Origin: Spirochaeta isovalerica
GTDB taxonomy: Bacteria > Spirochaetota > Spirochaetia > DSM-2461
Length of the DNA stretch: 64,000 nucleotides
Reading direction: 5' to 3'
Assembly: GCF_014207565.1 (NCBI RefSeq)
Contig: NZ_JACHGJ010000009.1
Coordinates: forward strand, 1 to 64,000
A program made the position numbers and the translations under genes. The notes beneath the pieces are model-generated. The model did not search any database and was not told where the DNA came from. It saw only the letters and a program-made list of their open reading frames with translations. Below are positions 16,172 through 24,892 of the stretch, in pieces (positions within the stretch are counted from its first letter, which is position 1; every line of letters begins with the position of its first letter).

Positions 16172-17164
16172 ATGGATACATTAGTTATAAAAGACTACTA
16201 CGAAAAAGCAGGTCATTCAAAAGAGGATGGAATTAAAGCTGTTTCTGTCGTCGATTCTTTCCAGAACCGGTCGTCGGGAGAGATCGCCTCACTGGGGAAA
16301 TGCTCTGTCAAAGAGATGAAATCCTATATTGCCGCCCTGACAGATCAAGGGAAGTGCGACACTTTTTCTCTTCTTGCTCTGGCACGAGCAGCCTATTTAT
16401 CGGGCAACAGGGAACTTTACATCTATTTTACGCAAATCCTTGAAAGAGAAAACATCATCAGTAATCTCCGGTCACATATGGAAACCGTTCTGGGTGTGGA
16501 TATAGCCGGTCAGATTTTCGACAGCCTGACAAATCCTGCAACAGGCGCCCCTCCGGAAGAAGCGGTTCAATGGACGCAGAATCTTATAGACAAAATGGAT
16601 GAAACACTGAGCGACGAGGAATGCCGTACAGCCCTGACAGCCAATGCCCATGGAATCCCCCCCGAAGCTTTTACAAATGAGGCTGAGTTGTTCAATAAAG
16701 CCCCCGGTCTGGAAGCCTATCTTGCCGATGCTCATAAAAGATCGGTAGCCACGCTACAGGAACATGCCGATACGGGGAAAGTCTGGTTTGAACAGATTAT
16801 AACCCAGCCTGTTGTCGATTTTGTCGCTTCCCATAAAGAAGTGCTGGGAGGCGTTCTGGAAGAGAGTAAAATCTACTGGACCAAAATTCCCTACGATACG
16901 GTTGCCTGGCTCAATGAAAAGGAAAGCGATAAAAAGCGCTACTACGCCTGTCATTGCCCTATGGCACGGGAAGTCCTGCTGCACGAAGGCGAGACGATTC
17001 CCGGGAAATGGTGCAACTGCACAGCCGGATTCGTCCAGCAGAGATTCAACGCCATTTTCGGAGAAACGGTAAAGGTGGACCTTCTCGAATCGGTACTGGC
17101 GGGAGATGAGCGCTGCCGCTTTGCGATCAATGTTCCGGAGAAGTTTTTATCCCGTAACGCTTAA
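16172..17164 (+). CDS. Uncharacterised cytosolic protein with Cys-rich carboxyl domain
   Basis: A 330-residue soluble protein without signal peptide or membrane helices. The first two thirds are helical and not recognised. The last third contains CHC (260-262), CNC (281-283) and a later Cys315 in DERCRF, set in the pattern Y-A-C-H-C-P-M-A-R-E ... W-C-N-C-T-A-G-F ... E-R-C-R-F. This resembles the spacing in V4R/ATC-hydrolase-like domains (a cysteine pair, then G-E..C.F), which bind small ligands or metal. That assignment is tentative. Transcription appears to start at the ATG. The 3' end overlaps the convergent TrmB gene by 38 bp. Confidence 0.6.
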   Translation: MDTLVIKDYYEKAGHSKEDGIKAVSVVDSFQNRSSGEIASLGKCSVKEMKSYIAALTDQGKCDTFSLLALARAAYLSGNRELYIYFTQILERENIISNLRSHMETVLGVDIAGQIFDSLTNPATGAPPEEAVQWTQNLIDKMDETLSDEECRTALTANAHGIPPEAFTNEAELFNKAPGLEAYLADAHKRSVATLQEHADTGKVWFEQIITQPVVDFVASHKEVLGGVLEESKIYWTKIPYDTVAWLNEKESDKKRYYACHCPMAREVLLHEGETIPGKWCNCTAGFVQQRFNAIFGETVKVDLLESVLAGDERCRFAINVPEKFLSRNA

Positions 17165-17984
17165 AGAAATTCCTGACTCCCGGAAGCTCCTCGGCGAGAA
17201 GAGATTTATGCTCACGCAGAAAAGATTTCAATTCAGAGCGAGTCTGTTCGCTCAGGAGTTCGCTCTGCTCCATCTCAAGAAACAGGATATTCCGGCTGAG
17301 ACTGTTAAAAATCATAAGACTGAGATAGACATGATTTCCGAACAGAGCTTCGATCACCTCTGAATAATCATTCCTGAAATTGGAAATCATAAAAACTTTC
17401 CCGTCTGCCGCGATATCGAAGGCCCTCTCGGGAACGGCTCTCCAGATTTCCGCATCGGCTTCCGAGTAGTAGACCCGGCAGCCTTCCAGTACAAGAGGGC
17501 TGTAGGTATAGACAAGAATATCCACCCCTTCCCGTCCTCTCCTGGCAATTAAATCCTTCAACTCCCCAAGGACTTCTTCGAAGCCTACAATGACGACAAC
17601 GCTTTCCGCATCTTCGAGGATCTGAAGAGCCTTCCCCACAGCCTGCTCATAGGAATCGAGCCGCGCGATCCGGTACTCGCTGTTCTTTCTCTCCAGTTTT
17701 TTCAAGCCCTCTTTAAGCTCCCGGCTCCGGGATTTGAATTCCATTTCCCTGACATTGAGATATTCCTCAACAGGAACGGGGTGAATCAATTGCGTTCCGG
17801 CGCTTTTATCCATCCGCACGAGCCCTTTATGTTCAAGACTCCTCAGCGCTTTGTAGATATTGGCGGTCGGTTTGTTGAGATTATGGGACAGACGGTACCC
17901 CGTAATGCCAGGCTCTCCCAGAAGGGCGATGTAGACCGCCGCTTCCAGACGGGAGAGTCCGAAATCCATCAGTTTATCAATCAT
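17127..17984 (-). CDS. TrmB-family transcriptional regulator
   Basis: A 285-residue protein. The amino end (about 1-75) is a winged helix of the TrmB type (LMDFGLSRLEAAVYIALL, then a recognition helix KPTANIYKALRSLEHKGLV). A coiled coil (about 85-105) and a phospholipase-D-like effector domain (about 110-240) with VVVIVGFEEVL and the tail region follow. TrmB proteins sense sugars or other small molecules. The gene starts six bases after the zinc-ribbon gene and is probably co-transcribed with it and the SPFH gene, which suggests it may regulate that operon. Confidence 0.85.
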   Translation of the reverse strand: MIDKLMDFGLSRLEAAVYIALLGEPGITGYRLSHNLNKPTANIYKALRSLEHKGLVRMDKSAGTQLIHPVPVEEYLNVREMEFKSRSRELKEGLKKLERKNSEYRIARLDSYEQAVGKALQILEDAESVVVIVGFEEVLGELKDLIARRGREGVDILVYTYSPLVLEGCRVYYSEADAEIWRAVPERAFDIAADGKVFMISNFRNDYSEVIEALFGNHVYLSLMIFNSLSRNILFLEMEQSELLSEQTRSELKSFLREHKSLLAEELPGVRNFFKRYGIKTSPEH

Positions 17985-17990
17985 ATACTA

Positions 17991-19100
17991 TCAGCTGTTT
18001 CCCTTGAAGTAGAGATAAGCCAGTACTCCGGCGGCAATGAGAGCGCCGAAGCCGAGGACCGCCAGGGTGATTTTAACTGCTGACCAGGGCCTGTTCCCCT
18101 GCACTTCACCGGTTCGGGCATTAACCATGAAGTTATAGACCTTGTCCTTGAATTTATAGGCGCTGATCCAAACGGGCAGAAGTATATGCTTGAAGGTAAT
18201 GTCATCATAGGAACTGCTTTTCGATGAGATGCGCTGCTCGTCACCGCCGATATCCCGCCTAATGGTTCTATCTATGACCGGAGCCATTCTTTCCTTGGCC
18301 TTGCCGAAGCCTTCCTCCAGATTGACCGAATAGCTTTCCACCTGGAAGCCCGAGAGATAATCTTCTTTGAAAGGGACCAGGTTCTCCAGATCCCAGGGCT
18401 CCAGAGCTTCGGTGTATTTGGGAAGCATATTGCCGGAACCGCAGATCAGTATATCGTCAAAGCTGTTTCTGACCGTACCTGAAGCGAAGGACCAGCGCGT
18501 ATGGCGGACCTGACGGGTTTTGGTTACAGTTTTGCCGTCCACCTGTTCCGTGTAGGTTTCGGTGGTGTAGTAGTAATCGCCCCGCTGGCCTCTGTAGCTC
18601 GTCGTCGTTTCCGAATCATATGTCCAGTAGGGTGAGTACATTCCCCTCAAGCCGTCCATTCTGGCGAATTCCTTGAGCTTGTTGGGAGCGAACCATCGCT
18701 TCTTCAGCCAGACTTTAAAGTTTTCAGCTGCTTCCTTTTTGCTGATCTTAAAGGGCAGAAGAGACTGGGGGGCGATTTCCTTGACCGACCGGGTCTGCCC
18801 CGATAGATGGGTTCCGCAGAAAACGCATTCTCCCGCTGTTTTATTTTCGCCCAGACTGACTATAGCCCCGCAGTTATCACACTTTACGGAGACCATATCA
18901 AGAGTTGCGGCTCCGTTCAGGTTTTCCTCCATCTTCCGGAGTTGGCTCAGATAATCATTTTCTGTTATTTCAACCGTTTCATCAGTTTCAATGGTATTTT
19001 CCGTACCGCAGTAGGGGCACTTCAGGGCATTCTGTCCCGGTTCGAATTTTAAATCGGCCCCGCAGTTGCTGCAGGGAAATTGGCCTGTATTTTCACTCAT
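17991..19100 (-). CDS. Zinc-ribbon membrane protein (YdjG-like)
   Basis: A 369-residue protein. Two zinc ribbons are visible: CSNC (10-13) with CPYC (28-31), and CDNC with CVFC around 75-100. A central region of beta character contains several YWTYDSET- and YYYTTETY-type tracts (about 155-200). A single hydrophobic helix close to the carboxyl end (LAVLGFGALIAAGVLAYLYF) anchors it with the bulk in the cytosol. Such proteins occur beside SPFH proteins; in Bacillus subtilis YdjG and YdjI belong to a PspA-linked membrane-stress operon. A strong GGAAGGAAG Shine-Dalgarno precedes the ATG. It follows the SPFH gene by 39 bases. Confidence 0.75.
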   Translation of the reverse strand: MSENTGQFPCSNCGADLKFEPGQNALKCPYCGTENTIETDETVEITENDYLSQLRKMEENLNGAATLDMVSVKCDNCGAIVSLGENKTAGECVFCGTHLSGQTRSVKEIAPQSLLPFKISKKEAAENFKVWLKKRWFAPNKLKEFARMDGLRGMYSPYWTYDSETTTSYRGQRGDYYYTTETYTEQVDGKTVTKTRQVRHTRWSFASGTVRNSFDDILICGSGNMLPKYTEALEPWDLENLVPFKEDYLSGFQVESYSVNLEEGFGKAKERMAPVIDRTIRRDIGGDEQRISSKSSSYDDITFKHILLPVWISAYKFKDKVYNFMVNARTGEVQGNRPWSAVKITLAVLGFGALIAAGVLAYLYFKGNS

Positions 19101-19139
19101 GATGCTTCCTTCCTTTTTTAAAGAAATATATTCAATCCC

Positions 19140-20249
19140 CTATTGCGGCGGCAGTGGAGGCGGGACCTGTCCGAATAGGGAACTGAGGTCTCCGACCGAT
19201 CCCGCGGCGGTCCAGGCCGCCATGCCGTTCTTCCAGACCAGAGACTCTCTTGTCAGCTCTCCGGAAGCGGCTTTCTGAGCCAGCACACTGAGATCGAAGG
19301 GGCCGGTCTGCTGCCCGTTGACGGCCACATAATACTGAACACCCGGCGGTACCGGAGGAGGTCCGCCGGCCGGTGCCCCCTGATTCATCTGTTGCTGATT
19401 CATGGCCTGACCCATCTGGTTGGCCATGGCGAAACCCATGCCCATTCCGATTCCGCCCGATGCGGTACCGCTCGGATTATTAGCGGCCGCTTCCATGGCA
19501 TTGGCCGCCTGAAACTGGCTGTACTGGTTGAGATTTCCCAGAATTCCCATACTGGATCTCTTGTCCAGGGCTTCTTCCACAGCAGGAGGCAGAGAGATAT
19601 TTTCCACCAGCAGTTTGACGAGCTCCAGTCCGTATTCGCCGAACTCGCCGCCGATCTTGCCTTCCATAAACTTGCCCAGCTCATCGTAATTGGCCGCCAG
19701 ATCCAGAGCAGGTATTTTGCTCTCGCCCAGAGCATCGGTAAACCGGGAAACGACGATATTTCTCAACTGGCCGACAACTTCATCGGTGGTAAAATCCCCG
19801 TCGGTTCCCACAACTTCCTTAAGAAAAAGGGACGGATCGGTGACCCGGATGGAATAGGATCCGAAAGCTCTCAGACGAATGGGACCGAATTCCGCATCGC
19901 GGAGCATAATGGGGTTCTGGGTTCCCCACTTGAGATCGGTGAATCGCTTGGTGTTGACAAAGTAGACTTCCGCCTTGAAGGGGCTGTTGAAACCGTGAGC
20001 CCACCCTTTTAAGGTGGAGAGAATCGGAAGATTCGCTGTGGTCAGTTCATACATACCCGGCTGAAAAACATCGGCCAGCTTTCCTTCATTAATGAATACG
20101 GCAGCCTGTGACTCACGAACAGTCAGTTTCGCTCCGTTTTTAATCTCGTTGCCGTAGCGCTCGAACCGGTAGACAATGGTATCGCTGCTGTCATCAGTCC
20201 ATTCAATGATATCAATAAATTCGCCTTTAATCTTGTCGAATAGTCCCAT
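19140..20249 (-). CDS. SPFH-domain protein with GYF_2 tail (YdjI-like)
   Basis: A 369-residue protein. Residues 1-240 form an SPFH (band-7) domain of the YdjI/virion-core-like type, starting MGLFDKIKGEFIDIIEW. A flexible Gly/Met/Gln/Pro-rich linker (about 255-305) follows. The end is a GYF_2 (DUF4339) domain with YYVAVNGQQTGPF and WKNGMAAWTAAG, then a proline-rich tail. There is no membrane helix at the amino end, so membrane contact would be peripheral or through its partner. GYF_2 domains usually bind proline-rich peptides. A GGAG Shine-Dalgarno lies ten bases upstream. First gene of the SPFH, zinc-ribbon, TrmB operon. Confidence 0.8.
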   Translation of the reverse strand: MGLFDKIKGEFIDIIEWTDDSSDTIVYRFERYGNEIKNGAKLTVRESQAAVFINEGKLADVFQPGMYELTTANLPILSTLKGWAHGFNSPFKAEVYFVNTKRFTDLKWGTQNPIMLRDAEFGPIRLRAFGSYSIRVTDPSLFLKEVVGTDGDFTTDEVVGQLRNIVVSRFTDALGESKIPALDLAANYDELGKFMEGKIGGEFGEYGLELVKLLVENISLPPAVEEALDKRSSMGILGNLNQYSQFQAANAMEAAANNPSGTASGGIGMGMGFAMANQMGQAMNQQQMNQGAPAGGPPPVPPGVQYYVAVNGQQTGPFDLSVLAQKAASGELTRESLVWKNGMAAWTAAGSVGDLSSLFGQVPPPLPPQ

Positions 20250-20396
20250 TACATCTTATCTCCTGCTTAATATGTATTATCCAATCGAAAGGCGGAAACC
20301 GAAAACAGAGGTGAACTGACGGCGGATGACCTGACGAAAAGAAAAGCCGCGGATATGGCGGTCATATTTATTCTATATCAGCACAGACCAAACATC

Positions 20397-20436
20397 AAAA
20401 AAAAAAAAAGCCCCCCTCCGCAAGGGGACTTTAAGC
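20397..20436 (-). terminator. Strong minus-strand terminator with no gene upstream
   Basis: On the minus strand AAAGTCCCC and GGGGGGCTTT form a stem followed by about twelve T. The gene to the right (ilvA) is on the other strand, so nothing obvious is terminated. It could end a short RNA starting near 20470-20500 or antisense transcription from ilvA, or act as an attenuator in the leader of the SPFH gene, whose start is 148 bases further on. The rest of 20250-20573 shows no gene. Confidence 0.6.
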
Positions 20437-20573
20437 ATGAGTAAAAAACAATTAGATTATTTTTTATCTATAATAATATACCCTTTTAAAATAATGAAGA
20501 GATCTCCTGTTTTTTTTGCAAAATGACTAAAAAAAAATCCCGGGAGTTGCGGCAAAGGGGAAGTTTCACAATA

Positions 20574-22097
20574 ATGAAAGCCATGAAGACCGATTATATT
20601 CGAAGAATCCTGAGTGCGCCGGTATACGATGCCGCCGTGGAAACCCCCATCGACAATGCTCCTTTCCTCTCCGAAAGGCTGGGAAACCGTATTCTGATAA
20701 AAAGAGAAGATCTCCAGCCTGTTCATTCTTTTAAGATCCGGGGAGCCTACAACAAAATGGTTCAGCTAACCGCAAATGAAAGGAATAGAGGAGTTATCGC
20801 CGCTTCCGCGGGGAATCATGCCCAGGGCGTGGCGCTGGCTGCGGGCAAACTGGGTATCGATGCGACGATCGTAATGCCGGTAACAACGCCTGGAATAAAG
20901 GTTGAGTCAGTCAAAAAACTGGGAGGACGGGTTATTCTCCATGGAGATACCTTCAATGAAGCGTACAATAAAGCAGCCGAACTGATGGCGGAAAAGGATC
21001 TGACATTTATCCACCCCTACGATGATCCCGACGTCATTGCCGGGCAGGGAACGGTGGCCATGGAAATTCTGAGCCGCAGCGCCGAATCTCCCGATGCCGT
21101 ATTTGTACCTGTCGGCGGAGGCGGTCTTCTCGCCGGCATGTCGGTCTATATCAAATTTCTCAATCCCCGGATAAAGGTTTTCGGCGTGGAAGCGGAAGAT
21201 TCAGCCTGCCTCAAGGCGGCTCTCGATGTAGGAGAACGGGTGAAACTCGATGAGGTGGGTATATTCGCCGACGGGGTGGCGGTCAATATGATCGGAGAGG
21301 AAACCTTCAGGGTAATCCGGGAAAACATAGACGGAGTCATTACCGTGACAACCGATGAAATCTGCGCGGCGATCAAAGACATCTACGACGATACCCGTTC
21401 CATCACAGAACCGGCAGGAGCCCTGGCTGTTGCAGGACTGAAGAAATACGTCGATGAAAACTCTGTAGAAAACAAGACTCTCCTCGCCGTCAACAGCGGA
21501 GCCAATATAAACTTCGACAGATTGCGCCATATTTCGGAACGGACGGAAATCGGAGAAAAGCGCGAGGCCATTTTCGCAGTGGAAATTCCCGAAGAACCCG
21601 GTTCCTTCAAGCGTTTCTGTACGGCCCTGAAAAAAAGGAATATCACAGAATTCAATTACCGCTACGCCGATAAAAGGAAAGCTCTAGTTTTCGTGGGCAT
21701 ACAACTGGAGAACCCCAGAGAAGGCCGGAAGCTGATCAGAGAAACTCTGGAAGAGCAGAATTACGTGGTGGACGATCTTTCAGACGATGAAATCGCCAAG
21801 ATTCATATTCGCCATATGGTGGGAGGCCGCGCGCCGGAAGTGGAGAACGAAAAGCTTTTCAGTTTCGCTTTTCCCGAAAGACCGGGCGCCCTGATGAACT
21901 TTCTCAACGGGCTGGGGCAGAACTGGAACATATCCCTCTTTCATTACCGGAATCACGGCGCGGCTTACGGCCGGGTACTCGCGGGGCTCCAGGTGGATGA
22001 CAGCGAAATGAAAGACGTGAGAAATTATTTATCCCGGCTCGGATACGGTTACAGAGAGATAAGCGACAACAGAGCCTACAGCTTATTTCTCAAGTAA
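20574..22097 (+). CDS. ilvA: Threonine ammonia-lyase, biosynthetic
   Basis: A 507-residue PLP enzyme converting L-threonine to 2-oxobutanoate and ammonia, the first step of isoleucine synthesis. The PLP lysine is Lys54 in HSFKIRGAYN; the glycine-rich phosphate loop reads VPVGGGGLLAG. Two ACT-like regulatory domains occupy about 325-415 and 420-507, as in the isoleucine-inhibited E. coli enzyme (514 residues), so feedback control is expected. The ATG at 20574 aligns with the E. coli start and follows GGGGAAG by about 11 bases; an ATG at 20523 in the same frame is possible but has no ribosome site. Its end overlaps the convergent radical-SAM gene by 15 bp. Confidence 0.93.
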   Translation: MKAMKTDYIRRILSAPVYDAAVETPIDNAPFLSERLGNRILIKREDLQPVHSFKIRGAYNKMVQLTANERNRGVIAASAGNHAQGVALAAGKLGIDATIVMPVTTPGIKVESVKKLGGRVILHGDTFNEAYNKAAELMAEKDLTFIHPYDDPDVIAGQGTVAMEILSRSAESPDAVFVPVGGGGLLAGMSVYIKFLNPRIKVFGVEAEDSACLKAALDVGERVKLDEVGIFADGVAVNMIGEETFRVIRENIDGVITVTTDEICAAIKDIYDDTRSITEPAGALAVAGLKKYVDENSVENKTLLAVNSGANINFDRLRHISERTEIGEKREAIFAVEIPEEPGSFKRFCTALKKRNITEFNYRYADKRKALVFVGIQLENPREGRKLIRETLEEQNYVVDDLSDDEIAKIHIRHMVGGRAPEVENEKLFSFAFPERPGALMNFLNGLGQNWNISLFHYRNHGAAYGRVLAGLQVDDSEMKDVRNYLSRLGYGYREISDNRAYSLFLK

Positions 22098-23285
22098 GCT
22101 GTCCGCCATAGCCATGAGATCAGTCAGCGGCCGTCCTTGAGACACCAGTGTCCGGGCGGTTTTGATAAATGGCTGTATATGGGTGAAGAACTTTTTGTAG
22201 CCCCGGCAGAGATAATTCTGCCCCTTGTCAAAGCGGTGTTTCGGGCAGCCTCCGTAACAGAGATTCAGGACGGGACAGCTGTGGCATTCATTGCTCAGTC
22301 CTGTCTCCTTAACCATGCCGAAGCGGATCTGTTGTTCCGAATTAAACAGTTCGGCCGGGTTATCATCGAGAATATTCCCGATTTTATACCGGGGATAGAC
22401 AAAGTGATCGCAGGAATAGACATCTCCGTTATGCTCCACGATTCCGGCATTGCCGCATCTGGGGGCGAACTGACAGACTCCGGAGACGCCGTTTATAGCA
22501 GCGCTGAAAGCCCATTCGAAATTCATAACAAAAATCCGTCCCACATCATGTCTGATCCATCTGTCAAAAATGGCGATCAGAAAGTCCCCGTATGTTTCCG
22601 GTTCGACTGACCAGCCGGTTACTTCCGTTTCGGAATCATCACCCTGTCCCGGTACGCCGAGCTGGAGCCCTAGTTCGTGAGCTCCGCTATCGCCTTCCCG
22701 TTCCACAATGGGAATAAACTGTATGAATTCCACGCCGGCCTTCTTAAAAAAATCGTAGACCTTCAAAGGTTCCCGGCTGTTTCTGTCGTTAACCGTTGTC
22801 AGGATATTGTATTCGACACCGAATCGGCGGAATAAATCCATGGCTCTTTTCACTTTGAGAAAGGTCGGCTTATCCCCTTTATTGCGCCTGTACCTATCGT
22901 GCAATTCTCCGGGACCATCCAGACTGAGTCCGACGAGAAAATGATTCTTCGCGAGGAAACGGCACCACTCCTCATTTATCAGAGTTCCGTTCGTCTGAAG
23001 GGCATTGGTGATTTTCTTCCCCTTGTTGTGCTTCTTCTGAAGTTTCACGGCCTTTCGGAAAAAATCCAGTCCGGCAATAGTCGGCTCGCCGCCCTGCCAG
23101 GCGAAATTCACATCAGGGCCCTTCTGGGAGGCTATGTACTTTTGCGTATAGGCTTCCAGGATTTCATCACTCATTTGAGTCTGTCCGGAACGGAAGAGAT
23201 TTTCCTTTTCCAGATAAAAGCAATAGGTGCAATTGAGGTTGCAGGCCGGTCCGGCCGGCTTGGCCATTAGATGAAAATTGTCCAT
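22083..23285 (-). CDS. Anaerobic sulfatase-maturating-type radical SAM enzyme
   Basis: A 400-residue radical SAM protein with the cluster motif Cys15-x3-Cys19-x2-Cys22 in CNLNCTYCFYLEK, the hallmark of anSME/AtsB enzymes. The carboxyl third has the further cysteines of a SPASM domain (CQFAPRCG, YSCDHFVYP, CHSCPVLNLCYGGCPK). Known members oxidise a Cys or Ser in a sulfatase to formylglycine. A typical QGGEPTIAGLDFF region binds SAM. No sulfatase gene is in the window, so the target is elsewhere or is a different peptide. It is followed closely by the small membrane protein and reductase genes on the same strand. Confidence 0.88.
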   Translation of the reverse strand: MDNFHLMAKPAGPACNLNCTYCFYLEKENLFRSGQTQMSDEILEAYTQKYIASQKGPDVNFAWQGGEPTIAGLDFFRKAVKLQKKHNKGKKITNALQTNGTLINEEWCRFLAKNHFLVGLSLDGPGELHDRYRRNKGDKPTFLKVKRAMDLFRRFGVEYNILTTVNDRNSREPLKVYDFFKKAGVEFIQFIPIVEREGDSGAHELGLQLGVPGQGDDSETEVTGWSVEPETYGDFLIAIFDRWIRHDVGRIFVMNFEWAFSAAINGVSGVCQFAPRCGNAGIVEHNGDVYSCDHFVYPRYKIGNILDDNPAELFNSEQQIRFGMVKETGLSNECHSCPVLNLCYGGCPKHRFDKGQNYLCRGYKKFFTHIQPFIKTARTLVSQGRPLTDLMAMADSLLEK

Positions 23286-23289
23286 GGCG

Positions 23290-23712
23290 CTATGATATCA
23301 CCTGTTCCCATTCATGAAAATGGTTTCGGTGCCCCTTATCCCGGATCCAGTTCAACCCCTTCATGACTTTTTTATTCGATGCCAGGCGCAGTTCGATTCG
23401 CCTTTTGCCGGGGAAATTCATAACGGACAAGCCCGCTATGATAGTGAGGATTCCCTGGCCGGGAACAAATAACATTATGATTCCCATAATAAGCAGAAAA
23501 GCCCCCGCCAGATTTTTGAGAACCAGAAGAATGAAACGGAAGCCTCTTTTCTGTCGGTTTATAAATCCATCGGCCCTGTCCCCGACAAAATAATCCTCCG
23601 GCAATCTGACAATGACAACCGGTAAAATCAGAATGGTCAGAAAGAATGCGGCTAGAGAGACTAAGCCCAGCCACCAGAAATCCCGGAATATCTCAAGAAG
23701 AGAGGCAATCAC
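23290..23712 (-). CDS. Small PGPGW-type membrane protein
   Basis: A 140-residue protein with two hydrophobic regions: about 15-35, and about 65-95 with LFVPGQGILTIIAGLSVMNFP. The latter resembles the PGPGW family of small transmembrane proteins of unknown role. A basic tail (IRDKGHRNHFHEWEQ) follows. The start is GTG, with AAGGG eight bases upstream. It lies four bases from the reductase gene and four from the radical-SAM gene, so the three form a unit. Confidence 0.6.
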   Translation of the reverse strand: MIASLLEIFRDFWWLGLVSLAAFFLTILILPVVIVRLPEDYFVGDRADGFINRQKRGFRFILLVLKNLAGAFLLIMGIIMLFVPGQGILTIIAGLSVMNFPGKRRIELRLASNKKVMKGLNWIRDKGHRNHFHEWEQVIS

Positions 23713-23716
23713 AGAG

Positions 23717-24799
23717 TTAACCCTTTACAGCCTTTTTCAAGTCCTCGAATCTCTCCATTATGGGCAGTTTCTGGGTACAGGCTCTTTCGCACTTGAGACA
23801 GCGGGTGCATTTATCCAGTTCGGCAATATCCGTACCCCAATGCCATTTCAATCGGTCACCCACGGCTTCTGCTCCTTTCAGCTTGAGATGGTTCCAGGTT
23901 TCCATAAAGCTCCAGACCGGAATGCCCTCGGGGCAGACATTGCAGTACATACAGGAGGTACAGAGCTGATTGAACTCCGATTCGACCCGCTTGCGGATAT
24001 AGGCTATCTGATCCTCACCATAGGGTTTGAATTTCTCTACGGAGGCAACAGCCGATTCCACATCGGCGATATTGCGGAACCCCACAAGAGAAACGGTAAT
24101 ACGGGGATCGGAAAGGAGGAAGTGGAGCGCCGCATCGACCATAGTCTGGTTTTCGCCGACTTTGAGGAAGCCGAACTGATCTTCGTTCTGGGGAATAACT
24201 CCTCCGCCCAGAGGATTCATAACCACGACTCCCATATCTCTTTTGACAGCTGCTTCAATCCCCTCCTGGCGGAATGGAAAATTAATGACTGAGTAGCCGA
24301 GAGTGACTCCTTCGAAAATCCCCTCTTCAATCACATCCCTGATATGGGGACCGGGAAGATGAGTGGAAAAAACGGCATGGCGGATAAGGCCTTCCTCTTT
24401 AGCTTTCAGAATTGCCTGTACCGCCCCTTTCTTTTTTCTGTTCTCCCAGTCTTTTTTTGTCAGTACGTACCAGCAGTTATAATAATCGATCGTATCGACG
24501 TTCAGCCGCTTCAAGGATGTTTCCAGTTGTTCCCTCAACTCTCCTCCGTCGGCCCGGGACGATTTCGTGGATATGGTGAAGGGATTCCCGCTCTTTTTCA
24601 TCTCTTTGATGGCTTCGCCCATAATAATTTCCGATTTATCTTTGCAGTATCCGGGAGCCGTATCGAAATAGGTAATACCCAGTTCAAAAGCGCGGAGAAC
24701 CGTTTCCGCTGATCTGGCTATATTATCGGGATCTTCAATTCTCATTCCTCCGAAACCCAACGCCGCTGTTTTTCTGCCTTTGTAAGTTCTGTATTCCAT
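23717..24799 (-). CDS. Aldo/keto reductase with dicluster ferredoxin tail
   Basis: A 360-residue protein. Residues 1-270 form an aldo/keto reductase barrel with Asp46 (YFDTAPGY), Tyr51 and Lys79 of the catalytic tetrad. The position usually held by the active-site His (y-l-l-H) reads YYNCW, so that residue appears replaced. The tail has two Fe-S motifs, CTSCMYCNVCPEG and CTRCLKCERACTQKLP, able to hold two [4Fe-4S] clusters. Electron transfer between NAD(P)H-type chemistry and ferredoxin is plausible; the substrate is unknown. The ATG at 24799 follows a GGAGAG Shine-Dalgarno; upstream codons in frame lack one. Confidence 0.88.
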   Translation of the reverse strand: MEYRTYKGRKTAALGFGGMRIEDPDNIARSAETVLRAFELGITYFDTAPGYCKDKSEIIMGEAIKEMKKSGNPFTISTKSSRADGGELREQLETSLKRLNVDTIDYYNCWYVLTKKDWENRKKKGAVQAILKAKEEGLIRHAVFSTHLPGPHIRDVIEEGIFEGVTLGYSVINFPFRQEGIEAAVKRDMGVVVMNPLGGGVIPQNEDQFGFLKVGENQTMVDAALHFLLSDPRITVSLVGFRNIADVESAVASVEKFKPYGEDQIAYIRKRVESEFNQLCTSCMYCNVCPEGIPVWSFMETWNHLKLKGAEAVGDRLKWHWGTDIAELDKCTRCLKCERACTQKLPIMERFEDLKKAVKG

Positions 24800-24847
24800 A
24801 AATCTCTCCCGCAAGTTTTTAATGTACCTATCAATGATAGTGAAATT

Positions 24848-24875
24848 TTGATTTTCTCGCAAATAATGCTAAAAT
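24848..24875 (+). promoter_or_regulatory. Candidate promoter for the orphan binding protein
   Basis: TTGATT (24848-24853), 16 bases, TAAAAT (24870-24875), 17 bases before the ATG, with an AAGGAGG ribosome site in between. Confidence 0.45.
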
Positions 24876-24892
24876 TCCAGAAGGAGGCGCCA

